From: an uncultured Bacteroidales bacterium
GTDB taxonomy: Bacteria > Bacteroidota > Bacteroidia > Bacteroidales > Bacteroidaceae
NCBI GenBank assembly: GCA_902798615.1
Contig: CADBXL010000008.1
Coordinates: forward strand, 1 to 64,000
Direction of reading: 5' to 3'
Length of the DNA: 64,000 bases
Below the pieces are notes generated by a model that was not told where the DNA came from, ran no database searches, and worked only from the letters and a program-made list of their open reading frames with translations. The position numbers and the translations under genes are program-made. Each line of letters opens with the position of its first letter. Positions within the stretch are counted from its first letter, which is position 1. Of the stretch, positions 22,243-30,392 are shown piece by piece.

Positions 22243-23430
22243 ATGCAAAATTTCAAGTACTACGCACCAACACACGTTTTGTTTGGTCGCGACACAGAGA
22301 AAGAAGTTGCCTCTCTCGTAAAGAAATATGGAGGCAAGAAAGTCCTTGTACACTATGGTGGTCAGAGTGCCATTAAATCCGGTCTTTTAGCAACAGTTGA
22401 GAAGCAGCTCTCTGATGCCGGTATAGAATACGTGAAACTTGGAGGCGTTAAGCCTAATCCACGTCTGTCTCTCGTAAGAAAAGGCATAGAGCTTTGTAAG
22501 GCCGAGAACATCGACTTCCTACTTGCTGTAGGTGGCGGTTCTGTTATCGACTCTTGTAAGGCTATCTCTTCAGGCCGTTTCTACGATGGAGATGTATGGA
22601 CACTCTACGAGCATAAGGATCACGCTACAAAATACCTTCCAATTGGCTGTATCCTTACAATTCCGGCAGCAGGAAGCGAGATGAGCGACGGCTCTGTTAT
22701 CACAAACGATGAGGTTAAGGGCTGGTTGAAGAAGGACTATTGCGTGGATGAATTCCGCTGCAAGTTCGCTATTATGAATCCGGAGCTCACCTATACCCTA
22801 CCTGCATGGCAGACAGCTTGTGGCATCACGGATATGATGATGCACACTATGGAGCGTTATTTCAGCAAGGATGACGATATGGAGACAACCGACGCCATAG
22901 CAGAGGCTGTTCTTCGCACTTGTATGAAAGAAGGCAGAAAGGCACTTGACAATCCAACCGACTATAAGAGCCGTGCCAACGTGATGTGGGCAGGAACATT
23001 GGCTCACAACGACCTTACCGGCTGCGGAACGACAGGCGACTGGGCAACACATTGCATAGAGCATGAGCTTTCTGGTATGTTCGATGTAAGCCATGGAGCT
23101 GGTCTTGCGGCTATGTGGGGCTCTTGGGCACGCTATACCCGTGAGGAGAATATGCCACGCTTTGCACGTTTCGCACGTAATGTAATGGGGATCGACACCA
23201 CAGGTATGAGCGACCTTGAAGCTGCTGAGGCTGGCATTCAGGCTATGGAGAAGTTCTTCAACTCTATCGGTATGCCAACTGACATCCACACCCTCATAGG
23301 CAAGGAGATTAGCGATGCTGAGATTGAGGATATGGCAGACAAATGCACAAACGGCGATACAACAACCGTTGGCGGTCTCAAGGTTCTCAAGAAAGCTGAT
23401 GTCATCAAGATTTATCAGATGGCGAAGTAG
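22243..23430 (+). CDS. Iron-containing alcohol dehydrogenase, BdhA/YqhD-like
   Basis: 395 residues. NAD(P)-binding half with LFGRDTEKEV, KVLVHYGGQSAIKSG, FLLAVGGGSVIDSCKA, and an iron-binding helical half with GITDMMMHTMERYF (Asp and His ligands) and HCIEHELSGMFDVSHGAGLA (two His). Reduces aldehydes to alcohols or the reverse; butanol dehydrogenase-type relatives prefer NADPH. Cytoplasmic. Has its own promoter and a long repeat leader. It converges with the acyl-CoA synthetase gene through a GC-rich hairpin. Confidence 0.94.
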   Translation: MQNFKYYAPTHVLFGRDTEKEVASLVKKYGGKKVLVHYGGQSAIKSGLLATVEKQLSDAGIEYVKLGGVKPNPRLSLVRKGIELCKAENIDFLLAVGGGSVIDSCKAISSGRFYDGDVWTLYEHKDHATKYLPIGCILTIPAAGSEMSDGSVITNDEVKGWLKKDYCVDEFRCKFAIMNPELTYTLPAWQTACGITDMMMHTMERYFSKDDDMETTDAIAEAVLRTCMKEGRKALDNPTDYKSRANVMWAGTLAHNDLTGCGTTGDWATHCIEHELSGMFDVSHGAGLAAMWGSWARYTREENMPRFARFARNVMGIDTTGMSDLEAAEAGIQAMEKFFNSIGMPTDIHTLIGKEISDAEIEDMADKCTNGDTTTVGGLKVLKKADVIKIYQMAK

Positions 23431-23431
23431 A

Positions 23432-23507
23432 AGCCCCCCCTCTAACTGACACATACTCCGATGTTATCAACATCGGACTTCCCCCGAGGGGGAGTCAGAG
23501 GGGGGCT
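23432..23507. terminator. Large GC hairpin between convergent genes, repeat-derived
   Basis: AGCCCCCCCTCT (23432) pairs with AGAGGGGGGCT (to 23507); inside are TCCGATGTT/AACATCGGA (23457-23477) and CCCCCGAGGGGG. It reaches within 2 bases of both stop codons. CCCCCGAGGGGG is shared with the repeat in the lipoprotein gene (31868). It probably blocks read-through in both directions. Confidence 0.65.
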
Positions 23508-23508
23508 C

Positions 23509-25152
23509 CTACTTCTTCAGCTTAAACCTCTGTATCTTACCGCTTATTGTCTTAGGAAGCTCATCAACGAATTCCACGACACGAGGGTATTTATACGGAG
23601 CAGTCTCATGCTTTACGTGATTCTGCAATTCCTTTGCCAAAGCATCGCCAGCCTTGTCCTTGTATTCATCGGCAAGAACGATAGTAGCCTTTACTATCTG
23701 ACCACGAATATCATCAGGAACAGCAGTAATAGCACATTCCACTACGGCTGGATGAGTCATAAGCGCAGACTCTACCTCGAATGGTCCTACACGATAGCCT
23801 GATGTCTTGATGACATCGTCCGAACGAGATACAAACCAAAGATATCCATCCTCATCACGATATACGATATCGCCTGTATAATAGAGTCCGTTTTGGATTC
23901 TCTCCTTAGTCATATCCTCATCACGATAGTAACCCTTGAAGAGTCCGAGAGGCTTGCCCTTATCCACACGTATCACAAGTTCTCCGTGCTCCATAGGTTC
24001 TACGCTCTTCTGCTCGCCATCAACTATGTCAATATCATATTGCGGATTCCTAACGCCCATAGCTCCTGGCTTTGGCTTTACCCAAGGATAAGTGCCGACA
24101 ACGAGCGTAGTCTCGGTCTGACCATACGACTCATAGATCATAATGCCAGTCTTCTTCTGCCACTCATCGAATACGCTCGGATTGAGAGCCTCACCTGCCG
24201 TGGTGCAATATTCAAGTGCAGAGAGATCGTAAGCCGTGAGATCCTCACGAATAAGGAAGCGATAGATGGTAGGTGGTGCGCAGAAGGAAGTGATGTGATA
24301 GTCCTGCATTATACGGAGGAGGTCTGCAGGTTTGAACTGACCTTCATAGTCATACACAAAGACTGTGGCACCGGCTATCATCTGTCCGTAGAACTTACCC
24401 CACACGGCTTTTCCCCATCCTGTATCGGCAAGGGTGAAGTGAAGCGAATTCTCATGAACGTTGTGCCAGTACTTGGCTGTGAGGATATGGGCAAGCGGAT
24501 AAGAGAAATCATGCATCACCATCTTAGGCTCGCCCGTTGTTCCGCTCGTGAAATAGAGAAGGAAATCATCTGTCACCTTGTTTCTTTCAGGAACCTCAAA
24601 TGGTTCTGCTTCCTGAAGTCCGCGCCAATAGTCATACCAGCCATTAGGAATTGTCGGACCTATAGAAATACAATGGCGTAAGGTCGGGCAGTAACGTTTT
24701 GCCTTCTGAACGTTACAAAGCACGTTCTGATCTCCGCAAGCCACGATATAGCCGATACCAGCCATGTGACAACGGTAGATAATATCTTTGTCGGTAAGCA
24801 TGTGGGTAGCAGGGATGGCAACAGCTCCAAGTTTATGGAGAGCCACCATTGTGTACCACCATTCTATTCTTCTCTTGAGGATGAGCATCACCCTATCACC
24901 TTTCTTTACACCCATTTCCTGAAGGAATGAAGCGCATCTGTCACTTGTGTTCTTGAAAGCGCGATAAGTGATATGTTTCTGCTCACCTTTATCGTTAACC
25001 CAGATGATTGCCTCCTTATCAGGCATCTGCTGGGCATATCGGTCGATTACATCATATCCGAAATTAAAATTCTCGGGTATATTGATTTTGAAATTTTGCA
25101 TGAAGTCCTCGTAAGAGGAGAACTCCGTTTTTTTCATAAATTGTTCAAGCAT
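23509..25152 (-). CDS. AMP-forming acyl-CoA synthetase
   Basis: 547 residues. Activates a carboxylic acid to acyl-AMP and then acyl-CoA. ANL-family motifs in order: LLYFTSGTTGEPKMVMHD (P-loop, about 205-222), ESYGQTETT, YTGDIVYRDEDGYLWFVSRSDDVIKTSGYRVGPFEVES (hinge) and PKTISGKIQRFKL with the catalytic Lys near the end. The medium-chain/acetyl-type relatives share FCAPPTIYRFL; the exact acid is unknown. A -7 box TACTTTTG lies at 25190-25183. Cytoplasmic. Confidence 0.94.
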   Translation of the reverse strand: MLEQFMKKTEFSSYEDFMQNFKINIPENFNFGYDVIDRYAQQMPDKEAIIWVNDKGEQKHITYRAFKNTSDRCASFLQEMGVKKGDRVMLILKRRIEWWYTMVALHKLGAVAIPATHMLTDKDIIYRCHMAGIGYIVACGDQNVLCNVQKAKRYCPTLRHCISIGPTIPNGWYDYWRGLQEAEPFEVPERNKVTDDFLLYFTSGTTGEPKMVMHDFSYPLAHILTAKYWHNVHENSLHFTLADTGWGKAVWGKFYGQMIAGATVFVYDYEGQFKPADLLRIMQDYHITSFCAPPTIYRFLIREDLTAYDLSALEYCTTAGEALNPSVFDEWQKKTGIMIYESYGQTETTLVVGTYPWVKPKPGAMGVRNPQYDIDIVDGEQKSVEPMEHGELVIRVDKGKPLGLFKGYYRDEDMTKERIQNGLYYTGDIVYRDEDGYLWFVSRSDDVIKTSGYRVGPFEVESALMTHPAVVECAITAVPDDIRGQIVKATIVLADEYKDKAGDALAKELQNHVKHETAPYKYPRVVEFVDELPKTISGKIQRFKLKK

Positions 25153-25593
25153 ACTTTTGTTTTTGTTCTAGCAAATGCATGACAAAAGTACGAAAATATT
25201 TATAATAAAATTGCATTATTTTCTCAGGAATACCCATTTTTTAAAATAAATTATAGATTGCCACATACATTTTTGCGCACACCATTATTGTAGTGTGCAA
25301 TAGTTTTCTGTTCATTTGCGGTTTTCTATTTTTTTGCCATATTAGTACACAAACTGCATTTTGTTGGAATCCAAACTTAAATGAAATGTTAGAGAAATGA
25401 CATAAAAAGATACATTTTGATATGCGCATTTTTGGGAAAAAGTTCCGTATCGGCCTCGAATTCGAGTCGCTTGGATATCAAAAATACTCCAAATTCAAAT
25501 ATACTACATTAATTTTATAATGAATACAGATATATGAAAAAAAACGATAAATTCGATGTTTTTGTGAACATATCAGCTTATTTATGCATTTTT

Positions 25594-25645
25594 TGCGTGA
25601 CTTTTACGTGACTGAAACATATCGTCACATAATTGTCACATAATT
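25594..25645 (+). promoter_or_regulatory. Two pairs of 11-bp direct repeats upstream of the receptor promoter
   Basis: CGTGACTTTTA/CGTGACTGAAA and GTCACATAATT/GTCACATAATT, each repeated at exactly 11 bp, with GTGAC and GTCAC mirrored between the pairs. They end just before the -33 box, a fitting place for an activator. CGTCACATAATT also occurs at about 5955, near the LytS promoter. Confidence 0.5.
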
Positions 25646-25648
25646 ATC

Positions 25649-25679
25649 TTGTATGTTTTTGTTAGATATATTAATTTTG
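25649..25679 (+). promoter_or_regulatory. Promoter of the TonB-dependent receptor
   Basis: TTG (25649-25651), 20-bp spacer, TAATTTTG (25672-25679). The leader is about 155 nt. Confidence 0.6.
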
Positions 25680-25726
25680 CACTCGGAAATCAGAGACAAG
25701 CGCTGACTTGCAGTCAACAAGCTTTA

Positions 25727-25769
25727 TTTCCTTCATGCGAGGTGTTTTACACGTTGCATGAAGGAAATC
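25727..25769 (+). promoter_or_regulatory. Perfect 13-bp hairpin in the receptor leader
   Basis: ATTTCCTTCATGC and GCATGAAGGAAAT form a perfect stem around a 17-base loop, about 50 nt after the presumed transcript start and about 75 nt before the ATG. Not followed by a T-run, so a structural or protein-binding element is more likely than a terminator. It does not match the B12, TPP or SAM riboswitch cores I know. Confidence 0.6.
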
Positions 25770-25842
25770 AAACCAAAGCCAGACCTCCCACAAAAGAGAG
25801 TCATTTTTTTAATCATTAAATATAAAAGCATTATTTATTAAA

Positions 25843-28257
25843 ATGGTAAAAAGAATTGTATTTTTGCTTATTACTTTGTTAAGCATTACATTCGTATCTC
25901 ATGCACAGATTACGCAAACCATCAGAGGCGTCGTAACAGATGCCGTAACACGTGAACCCCTCCCATTCGCAACCGTTCAGGTCGATAACTCCAAAGACAA
26001 GGTATGTATTACCGATAGCGTCGGCAAGTTCCAGATTCCTGGCATTACGGTAGGACGTCACACGGTGCGTTGTAACTACGTAGGCTTCCAGACCTTTGAC
26101 CTCAGCGATGTACTCGTTACATCGGCTAAGGAAACGAATATCGATATCCGACTTCAGGAAGACCAGACAACTCTTCAGGATGTTGTGGTTCGTCCTAACC
26201 TCGCAAAGGAGAACACCCTGAACAAGATGGTACTCACTGGCGGACGTATGTTCAGCATCGAGGAAGCAAGCCGATATGCAGGCGGATTTGACGATCCTGC
26301 TCGTCTGGCAAGCTCTTTCTCTGGAGTTGCTACAAGTGGTGCTACAAACGGTATCTCTATCCACGGTAATGCCCCTCACCTACTCTCTTGGCGACTTGAG
26401 GACATCGAGATTCCTAACCCAAACCATTTCTCTGACATCTCAGTACTCGGCGGCGGTATCTTCTCTTCACTCTCAGCTATGTGTATCGGAAACTCCGACT
26501 TTCTCACCTCTGCTTTCCCTGCCGAATACGGAAACGCCGTTTCTGGTGTGTTCGATATGAAGATGCGCAATGGTAACGACCAAAAGCACGAGCACACATT
26601 CCAGATTGGTGTGGCAGGTATAGATGTGGCTTCAGAAGGTCCGTTGAACAAAAAGACTGGTGCTTCCTATCTCGTAAACTACAGATACTCTATGACTGGT
26701 CTTGCCAGCAGGATGAAGATGATCGACATGCAGGGACAGGTGATGGACTATCAGGATCTTAACTTCAAGTTCAACATCCCTACCCGAAAGGCTGGCACAT
26801 TCACAGTATGGGGAACAGGATTCTTCGACCACTTCCACCGCGAGAGTTCTCCAAAGGACTGGGATTCGAAATACGACGAGAGCTATTCGTTCAGCGACCA
26901 ATGGATGGGTGCTATGGGCGTAGGACACGTTCTGCCTATGAAGCACGGACAGTTGAAGAGCAGCATAGGTGTGACATACAACAAGGACGAGTTCACACAG
27001 GATGCATATTACGACCTTCCAGAAGATATTTACACACGCGACAACACCGATGGCCTAAAACGAGAGCCTTTCTTCGCAGAGAAGAGAAGCTTTACCAACC
27101 TCACGGCACGCTCTACATATACCCACCGCCATTCCAACCGTTGGTTGGCTCAGTATGGTGTCGTAGTTACAGAAATGCTCTTCAACGTGGATCTAAGGGG
27201 GGCATACGTTCTCCATGGTCCTCTACATACCGTATGTGATAACGACGGCAACACCACGCTTTTCTCTGGCTTCACGGCACATTCATTCACACTCAACCCA
27301 AAGACCACGCTCAATGCAGGATTCAACGTGCAGCATCTCCTTCTCAACGGCGCTACTACCTTCGAGCCTCGTGTGAGTATGTCACGCAAGCTGAGTGATG
27401 ACATAAGCCTCGCATTTGCTTACGGACTTCATAGTCGTGCAGAGAAGACCGACGTTTATTTCACACGCAATACCCCACAACCAGATGAGAGCAACAACTG
27501 GAACCCTACGGTTACAGAGAGTGACGAACTTGTAAACAAGGATCTCGGATTCACCAAGAGCCATCATCTCATGGCAACTTTCGGCTGGAAGCTCTCTGAC
27601 CATTGGAACCTCAAGGTAGAGCCTTTCTATCAGTATCTGTTCAATGTTCCAGTAGAGGACGGCAAGCCTTATTCCGTGCTCAACCGTCAGGAGTTCTACC
27701 TCGACAGGGCATTGGTAAACAAGGGTAAGGGTCGCAACTATGGTGTTGATATCACCCTTGAGCGTTATATGAAGAACGGCTGGTATGGAATGGCAAACGG
27801 CTCTTTCTTCAGCAGTAAGTACAAGGGTGGTGATGGCAAATGGCGTCACACACTCTTCGACCGCAACTATATCATCAACGTGCTTGGTGGTAAAGAATGG
27901 ATGCTTGGAAGCAACAAGAACAACATGTTGAGCATCAACGTAAAGGCAACGCTTCAGGGAGGTGACAGAGACACCCCTCTTGATAAGGAAAAGACACTCT
28001 CACACCCTGATTATGAAATACAATACGTTGAGGACGAGTGTTTCTCTAAGCAGTATGACCCTATGCTGATTATCCACTATACCATCAGCTACCGTATCAA
28101 CAAGAAGGGGTTGACGCACGAGTTCAGCATAAAGCACATCAACTGCACAGGCACCAAGAGCCAGTATGGTTATACCTACAACTATCACACAGGTGAATTC
28201 AAGGAATCAACCTTCACGCTCTCTCTGCCTAACATCAGCTATAAGATTGAGTTCTGA
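25843..28257 (+). CDS. TonB-dependent outer-membrane receptor with CarboxypepD-like domain
   Basis: 804 residues. Signal peptide about 1-22 (ending SHAQ), CarboxypepD_reg-like domain about 25-110 (IRGVVTDAVTREPLPFATVQV, GKFQIPGITVGRHTVRCNYVGF), plug about 115-245 (NGISIHGNAPHLLSWRLEDIEI, GGGIFSSLSAMCI, FPAEYGNAVSGVFDMKMRNG), then a 22-strand barrel ending YKIEF with the terminal Phe typical of outer-membrane proteins. No SusD partner follows, so it is not a glycan SusC/D pair. Substrate unknown. Isolated gene with its own leader. Confidence 0.93.
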   Translation: MVKRIVFLLITLLSITFVSHAQITQTIRGVVTDAVTREPLPFATVQVDNSKDKVCITDSVGKFQIPGITVGRHTVRCNYVGFQTFDLSDVLVTSAKETNIDIRLQEDQTTLQDVVVRPNLAKENTLNKMVLTGGRMFSIEEASRYAGGFDDPARLASSFSGVATSGATNGISIHGNAPHLLSWRLEDIEIPNPNHFSDISVLGGGIFSSLSAMCIGNSDFLTSAFPAEYGNAVSGVFDMKMRNGNDQKHEHTFQIGVAGIDVASEGPLNKKTGASYLVNYRYSMTGLASRMKMIDMQGQVMDYQDLNFKFNIPTRKAGTFTVWGTGFFDHFHRESSPKDWDSKYDESYSFSDQWMGAMGVGHVLPMKHGQLKSSIGVTYNKDEFTQDAYYDLPEDIYTRDNTDGLKREPFFAEKRSFTNLTARSTYTHRHSNRWLAQYGVVVTEMLFNVDLRGAYVLHGPLHTVCDNDGNTTLFSGFTAHSFTLNPKTTLNAGFNVQHLLLNGATTFEPRVSMSRKLSDDISLAFAYGLHSRAEKTDVYFTRNTPQPDESNNWNPTVTESDELVNKDLGFTKSHHLMATFGWKLSDHWNLKVEPFYQYLFNVPVEDGKPYSVLNRQEFYLDRALVNKGKGRNYGVDITLERYMKNGWYGMANGSFFSSKYKGGDGKWRHTLFDRNYIINVLGGKEWMLGSNKNNMLSINVKATLQGGDRDTPLDKEKTLSHPDYEIQYVEDECFSKQYDPMLIIHYTISYRINKKGLTHEFSIKHINCTGTKSQYGYTYNYHTGEFKESTFTLSLPNISYKIEF

Positions 28258-28261
28258 TTTC

Positions 28262-28295
28262 GTGTAAAGTGTAAAGTTGAAAGTGAAAAGTATAA
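28262..28295. repeat. Heptamer-like array after the receptor stop
   Basis: GTGTAAA, GTGTAAA, GTTGAAA, GTGAAAA in a row directly after the stop codon. One arm only; no complementary arm was found nearby. Confidence 0.55.
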
Positions 28296-28305
28296 TGTAG
28301 ATTGC

Positions 28306-28339
28306 AAAGCCGCTTAAGGATTATCCTTAGGCGGCTTTT
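28306..28339 (+). terminator. Terminator of the TonB receptor gene
   Basis: AAAGCCGC-T-TAAGGA pairs with TCCTTA-G-GCGGCTTT, then TTTT. It lies 49 bases after the stop. Confidence 0.85.
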
Positions 28340-28397
28340 ACATATTATAGACAAATTGGCCTTGTAGGGAAGAAATCGAGAATCGAGTAATCCTACG

Positions 28398-28587
28398 CAG
28401 TCTCAAGTCTCAGTCTCAGTTGTAAAAACGGAGTCATGTTTTTCTTATATCTCTTCTTATATATTATATATATATATTATATAACTAATTAATAATTAAA
28501 TAGATAGAAGAAGTAAGAATATTTAAGAAGAAATAAAAAGTAAAAAATATATGTTCAATTTTTTGAACTGAGACTGAGACTGAGACC
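28398..28587. repeat. Hexamer foldback (CTCAGT arms) around an AT-rich centre
   Basis: The left arm TCTCAGTCTCAGTT (28398-28422) is mirrored by AACTGAGACTGAGACTGAGA (28566-28585). Between them are TTCTTATATCTCTTCTTATA and the mirrored AGAAGAAGTAAGAATATTTA, around a TA-rich core. A period of 6 bp. Confidence 0.75.
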
Positions 28588-28627
28588 GTTTTTTAATCAG
28601 CAATAATTCTCTAAAAAGCTGAAATAC

Positions 28628-28900
28628 AACAAAATACAATATTCCAGCAGTAGTGCTCAAGCGATATCACGACCAGACAAGGGCACAGAAATCATCAAAT
28701 TTTTGTCGCATGAGACGCGTAAAGCCATCACTCTGATGCCTTTTTCAGCATTTGCCTCTCACCTACAAGGTGTGAAGGTTATTTATTGCAACAACCATTT
28801 CCTCGAACTCCACGACCAAATCAACCCACTTTATTGGAGCATCAAGTGTAGAAAAAGAACCAGTTTGACAAGATTGTTGAAGATTGGGCACTTGCTTTAG
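28628..28900 (+). pseudogene. Possible gene remnant (about 80 codons, no clear start)
   Basis: An open stretch reads ISRPDKGTEIIKFLSHETRK, AITLMPFSAFASHLQGVKVI, YCNNHFLELHDQINPLYW, with protein-like composition, but no plausible start with a promoter, and the family is not recognised. It may be the remains of a decayed gene or a chance frame. Confidence 0.25.
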
Positions 28901-28987
28901 CTTGATGAGACTACGAAGAACTGCGAAGCTGGAGAGCTTGCGAACAATTATTGTCAGTTAAAAATAGCTTGCTGCTTGTCATAAAAA

Positions 28988-29013
28988 CTTTGCGACTTCG
29001 CGTCTTTGCGTTT
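28988..29013. repeat. 8-bp array CTTTGCGA/CTTTGCGT
   Basis: CTTTGCGA, CTTCGCGT, CTTTGCGT in a row. The same unit recurs, with a complementary arm, at 30297-30357. Confidence 0.7.
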
Positions 29014-29089
29014 GAATAAAAAATCAAAAAAATGTCCTGCTATTGCACGCTAATTCACGCTAAGTCCTAACCGTCAATTCGGGATTTAG

Positions 29090-29097
29090 TAACTTTG
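29090..29097 (+). promoter_or_regulatory. Orphan -7 box with interrupted leader
   Basis: TAACTTTG (29090-29097), then ATGAATCAGGAACAGACCCTCTAA: only seven codons before a stop, which lies at the start of a GC-rich palindrome (29114-29197). No -33 TTTG. It may be a promoter whose gene was cut by the repeat. Confidence 0.3.
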
Positions 29098-29113
29098 CAT
29101 CATGAATCAGGAA

Positions 29114-29197
29114 CAGACCCTCTAAATCTCCCTGCATAGGGAGACTTCCATCGCCCAAAAGCTTTCCCCCTATGTAGGGGGACCAAGAGGGTCTTAA
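29114..29197. repeat. GC-rich palindrome GACCCTC...GAGGGTC
   Basis: The outer stem is GACCCTCT/AGAGGGTC. Inner stems are CTCCCTGCATAGGGAG and CCCCCTATGTAGGGGG. Related in style to the GC-rich repeats in tilS and elsewhere. Confidence 0.7.
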
Positions 29198-29199
29198 GT

Positions 29200-29243
29200 C
29201 CCATGTGATTCCCAAGTGATTCCTATGTGATTCCCATTTTCAG
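29200..29243. repeat. 11-bp array CCCATGTGATT
   Basis: CCCATGTGATT, CCCAAGTGATT, CCTATGTGATT, then CCCATTTTCAG and ATGGGAGG. Fourth unit degenerate. Confidence 0.8.
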
Positions 29244-29339
29244 ATGGGAGGCAAAGGGAGCCGACAACAGAACAACGGAGAATGAAGAAATGCAGATCTC
29301 GCTTTTCAATCAAATGCCACGAACGAAGAGCAACTGATT

Positions 29340-29744
29340 CTAATTCCACCCATTCTCTATCACCTCAACAAACTCCTTTGGCAAGATTACATTCTCCATG
29401 CTGATAGCATCGGCAAAGAGAGGGGCTATCTCCTCGATACGGAAGCCTGCTATGCCACAGGCAACTTTTGTGACAAGGAATTTCAGTTCTGGATGCTGCT
29501 TTGCACAGGCTATGAAAGCGTTCACCTTGCCGGCAATATAATCCACACCACCTTCCATGGTTGGCAGAGCATAGCATTGTCCGGTAATGCCCTCTCCTAC
29601 TCCCCACTCTGCGCCAAATCTCTTGTGGGCTACACGAGCAGCACCTCCACCGTGGAATCCGCCGATATTACTGCCAAATACGAATATCTCGTTAGGCTTC
29701 AGTTCTGTTATAAAATCCGAAGTAAATTCTCTGTTGTAGGTCAT
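29340..29744 (-). CDS. Macrodomain-like protein (phage/A1S_2505-like)
   Basis: 134 residues. EIFVFGSNIGGFHGGGAARVA and GVGEGITGQCYALPTMEGG, followed by FLVTKVACGIAGFRIEEIAP, give the nucleotide-loop pattern of macrodomain-like ADP-ribose-binding proteins, and resemble small A1S_2505-type phage proteins. It may bind or remove ADP-ribose; that is inferred. Cytoplasmic. Followed on the same strand, upstream in transcription, by cytidine deaminase, 36 bases apart. Confidence 0.65.
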   Translation of the reverse strand: MTYNREFTSDFITELKPNEIFVFGSNIGGFHGGGAARVAHKRFGAEWGVGEGITGQCYALPTMEGGVDYIAGKVNAFIACAKQHPELKFLVTKVACGIAGFRIEEIAPLFADAISMENVILPKEFVEVIENGWN

Positions 29745-29780
29745 AAGCTTTAGGTTTTCTATTACAAGTTGTTATAATTG

Positions 29781-30278
29781 TCAGCTTCCAAGACTCTCTT
29801 CTGAGAAAGCAAACGGCAAGAGGTCTTTTATGCTATTGAAAATGAAGATGCCATTTTGCCCTACAAGGATTATGCGGATAGGCTGATTGAAACGCATTTC
29901 CTGCTCAAGAATGACCTGACGGCAAGAGCCACATGGAGAGACTGGTACGCTGACGAACTCACCTTCCGTGTTCCTTGCAGCTATGGCAAGCGAAAGAATC
30001 TTGGTGTTGGGATATTGCGCCTGAGACGAGAATACAGCCACACGCTCGGCACACAATCCTGCGGGATACACGGCATTCTCCTGATTGCAGCCGCCTACCA
30101 CAACGCCGTTCTCAAGCCTCAGAGCAGCCCCTACATGGAAGTTACTATAAGGCGCATACGAAGCCTCAGTCATCTGCATCGCCTTATCCACAAGCTCTCG
30201 GTCCTCTGGGGTAAGTTCTGAAAGCTCATACATGGAATAATTTATTGTCAACTGTTTATTCTGCTGCATAATAGACAT
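29781..30278 (-). CDS. cdd: Cytidine deaminase
   Basis: 165 residues if started at ATG 30278 (30269 is equally possible). Deaminates cytidine and deoxycytidine in pyrimidine salvage. Motifs: SYAPYSNFHVGAAL, GCNQENAVYPAGLCAERVAV with the zinc Cys and catalytic Glu, and SPCGSCRQVILE with two zinc Cys. That is the homotetramer-type three-Cys centre. An N-terminal strand KQLTINY extends it as in other Bacteroidetes. Downstream partner is the macrodomain-like gene on the same strand. Cytoplasmic. Confidence 0.94.
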   Translation of the reverse strand: MSIMQQNKQLTINYSMYELSELTPEDRELVDKAMQMTEASYAPYSNFHVGAALRLENGVVVGGCNQENAVYPAGLCAERVAVFSSQAQYPNTKILSLAIAARNTEGEFVSVPVSPCGSCRQVILEQEMRFNQPIRIILVGQNGIFIFNSIKDLLPFAFSEESLGS

Positions 30279-30296
30279 AAGTTTTAATTATATTTC

Positions 30297-30357
30297 AAAC
30301 GCAAAGACGCTGAGACGCAAAGAATAAGAACTCTGTGCCTTTGCGACTTTGCGTTTA
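30297..30357. repeat. 8-bp foldback (CGCAAAGA arm, CTTTGCGA arm)
   Basis: CAAACGCAAAGACGCTGAGA and CGCAAAG (30297-30322) face CCTTTGCGACTTTGCGTTT (30339-30357). It occupies the space between the deaminase and the lipoprotein gene; same unit as 28988-29013. Confidence 0.75.
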
Positions 30358-30392
30358 ATTATTCATTATTAATTAGCACGTACTTGCCGTAC

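Larger units (their letters stand above)
25153..25842. other. Divergent regulatory region upstream of the TonB receptor
   Basis: 690 bp without a gene. It holds the -7 box of the synthetase gene (25183-25190, minus), a perfect 12-bp palindrome CTCGAATTCGAG (25455-25466), paired 11-bp repeats at 25594-25645, the receptor promoter (25649-25679) and a leader hairpin. Confidence 0.6.

Noticed and set aside
22798-23454. 218-codon open frame on the minus strand
   Set aside because: Antisense to the alcohol dehydrogenase gene, a by-product of its codon use.
23893-24681. 262-codon open frame on the plus strand
   Set aside because: It lies entirely antisense to the well-supported acyl-CoA synthetase gene and shows no domain.
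25680-25842. B12, TPP or SAM riboswitch in the TonB receptor leader
   Set aside because: The leader has a strong hairpin and GCCAGACC-like text but lacks the conserved core of each class.
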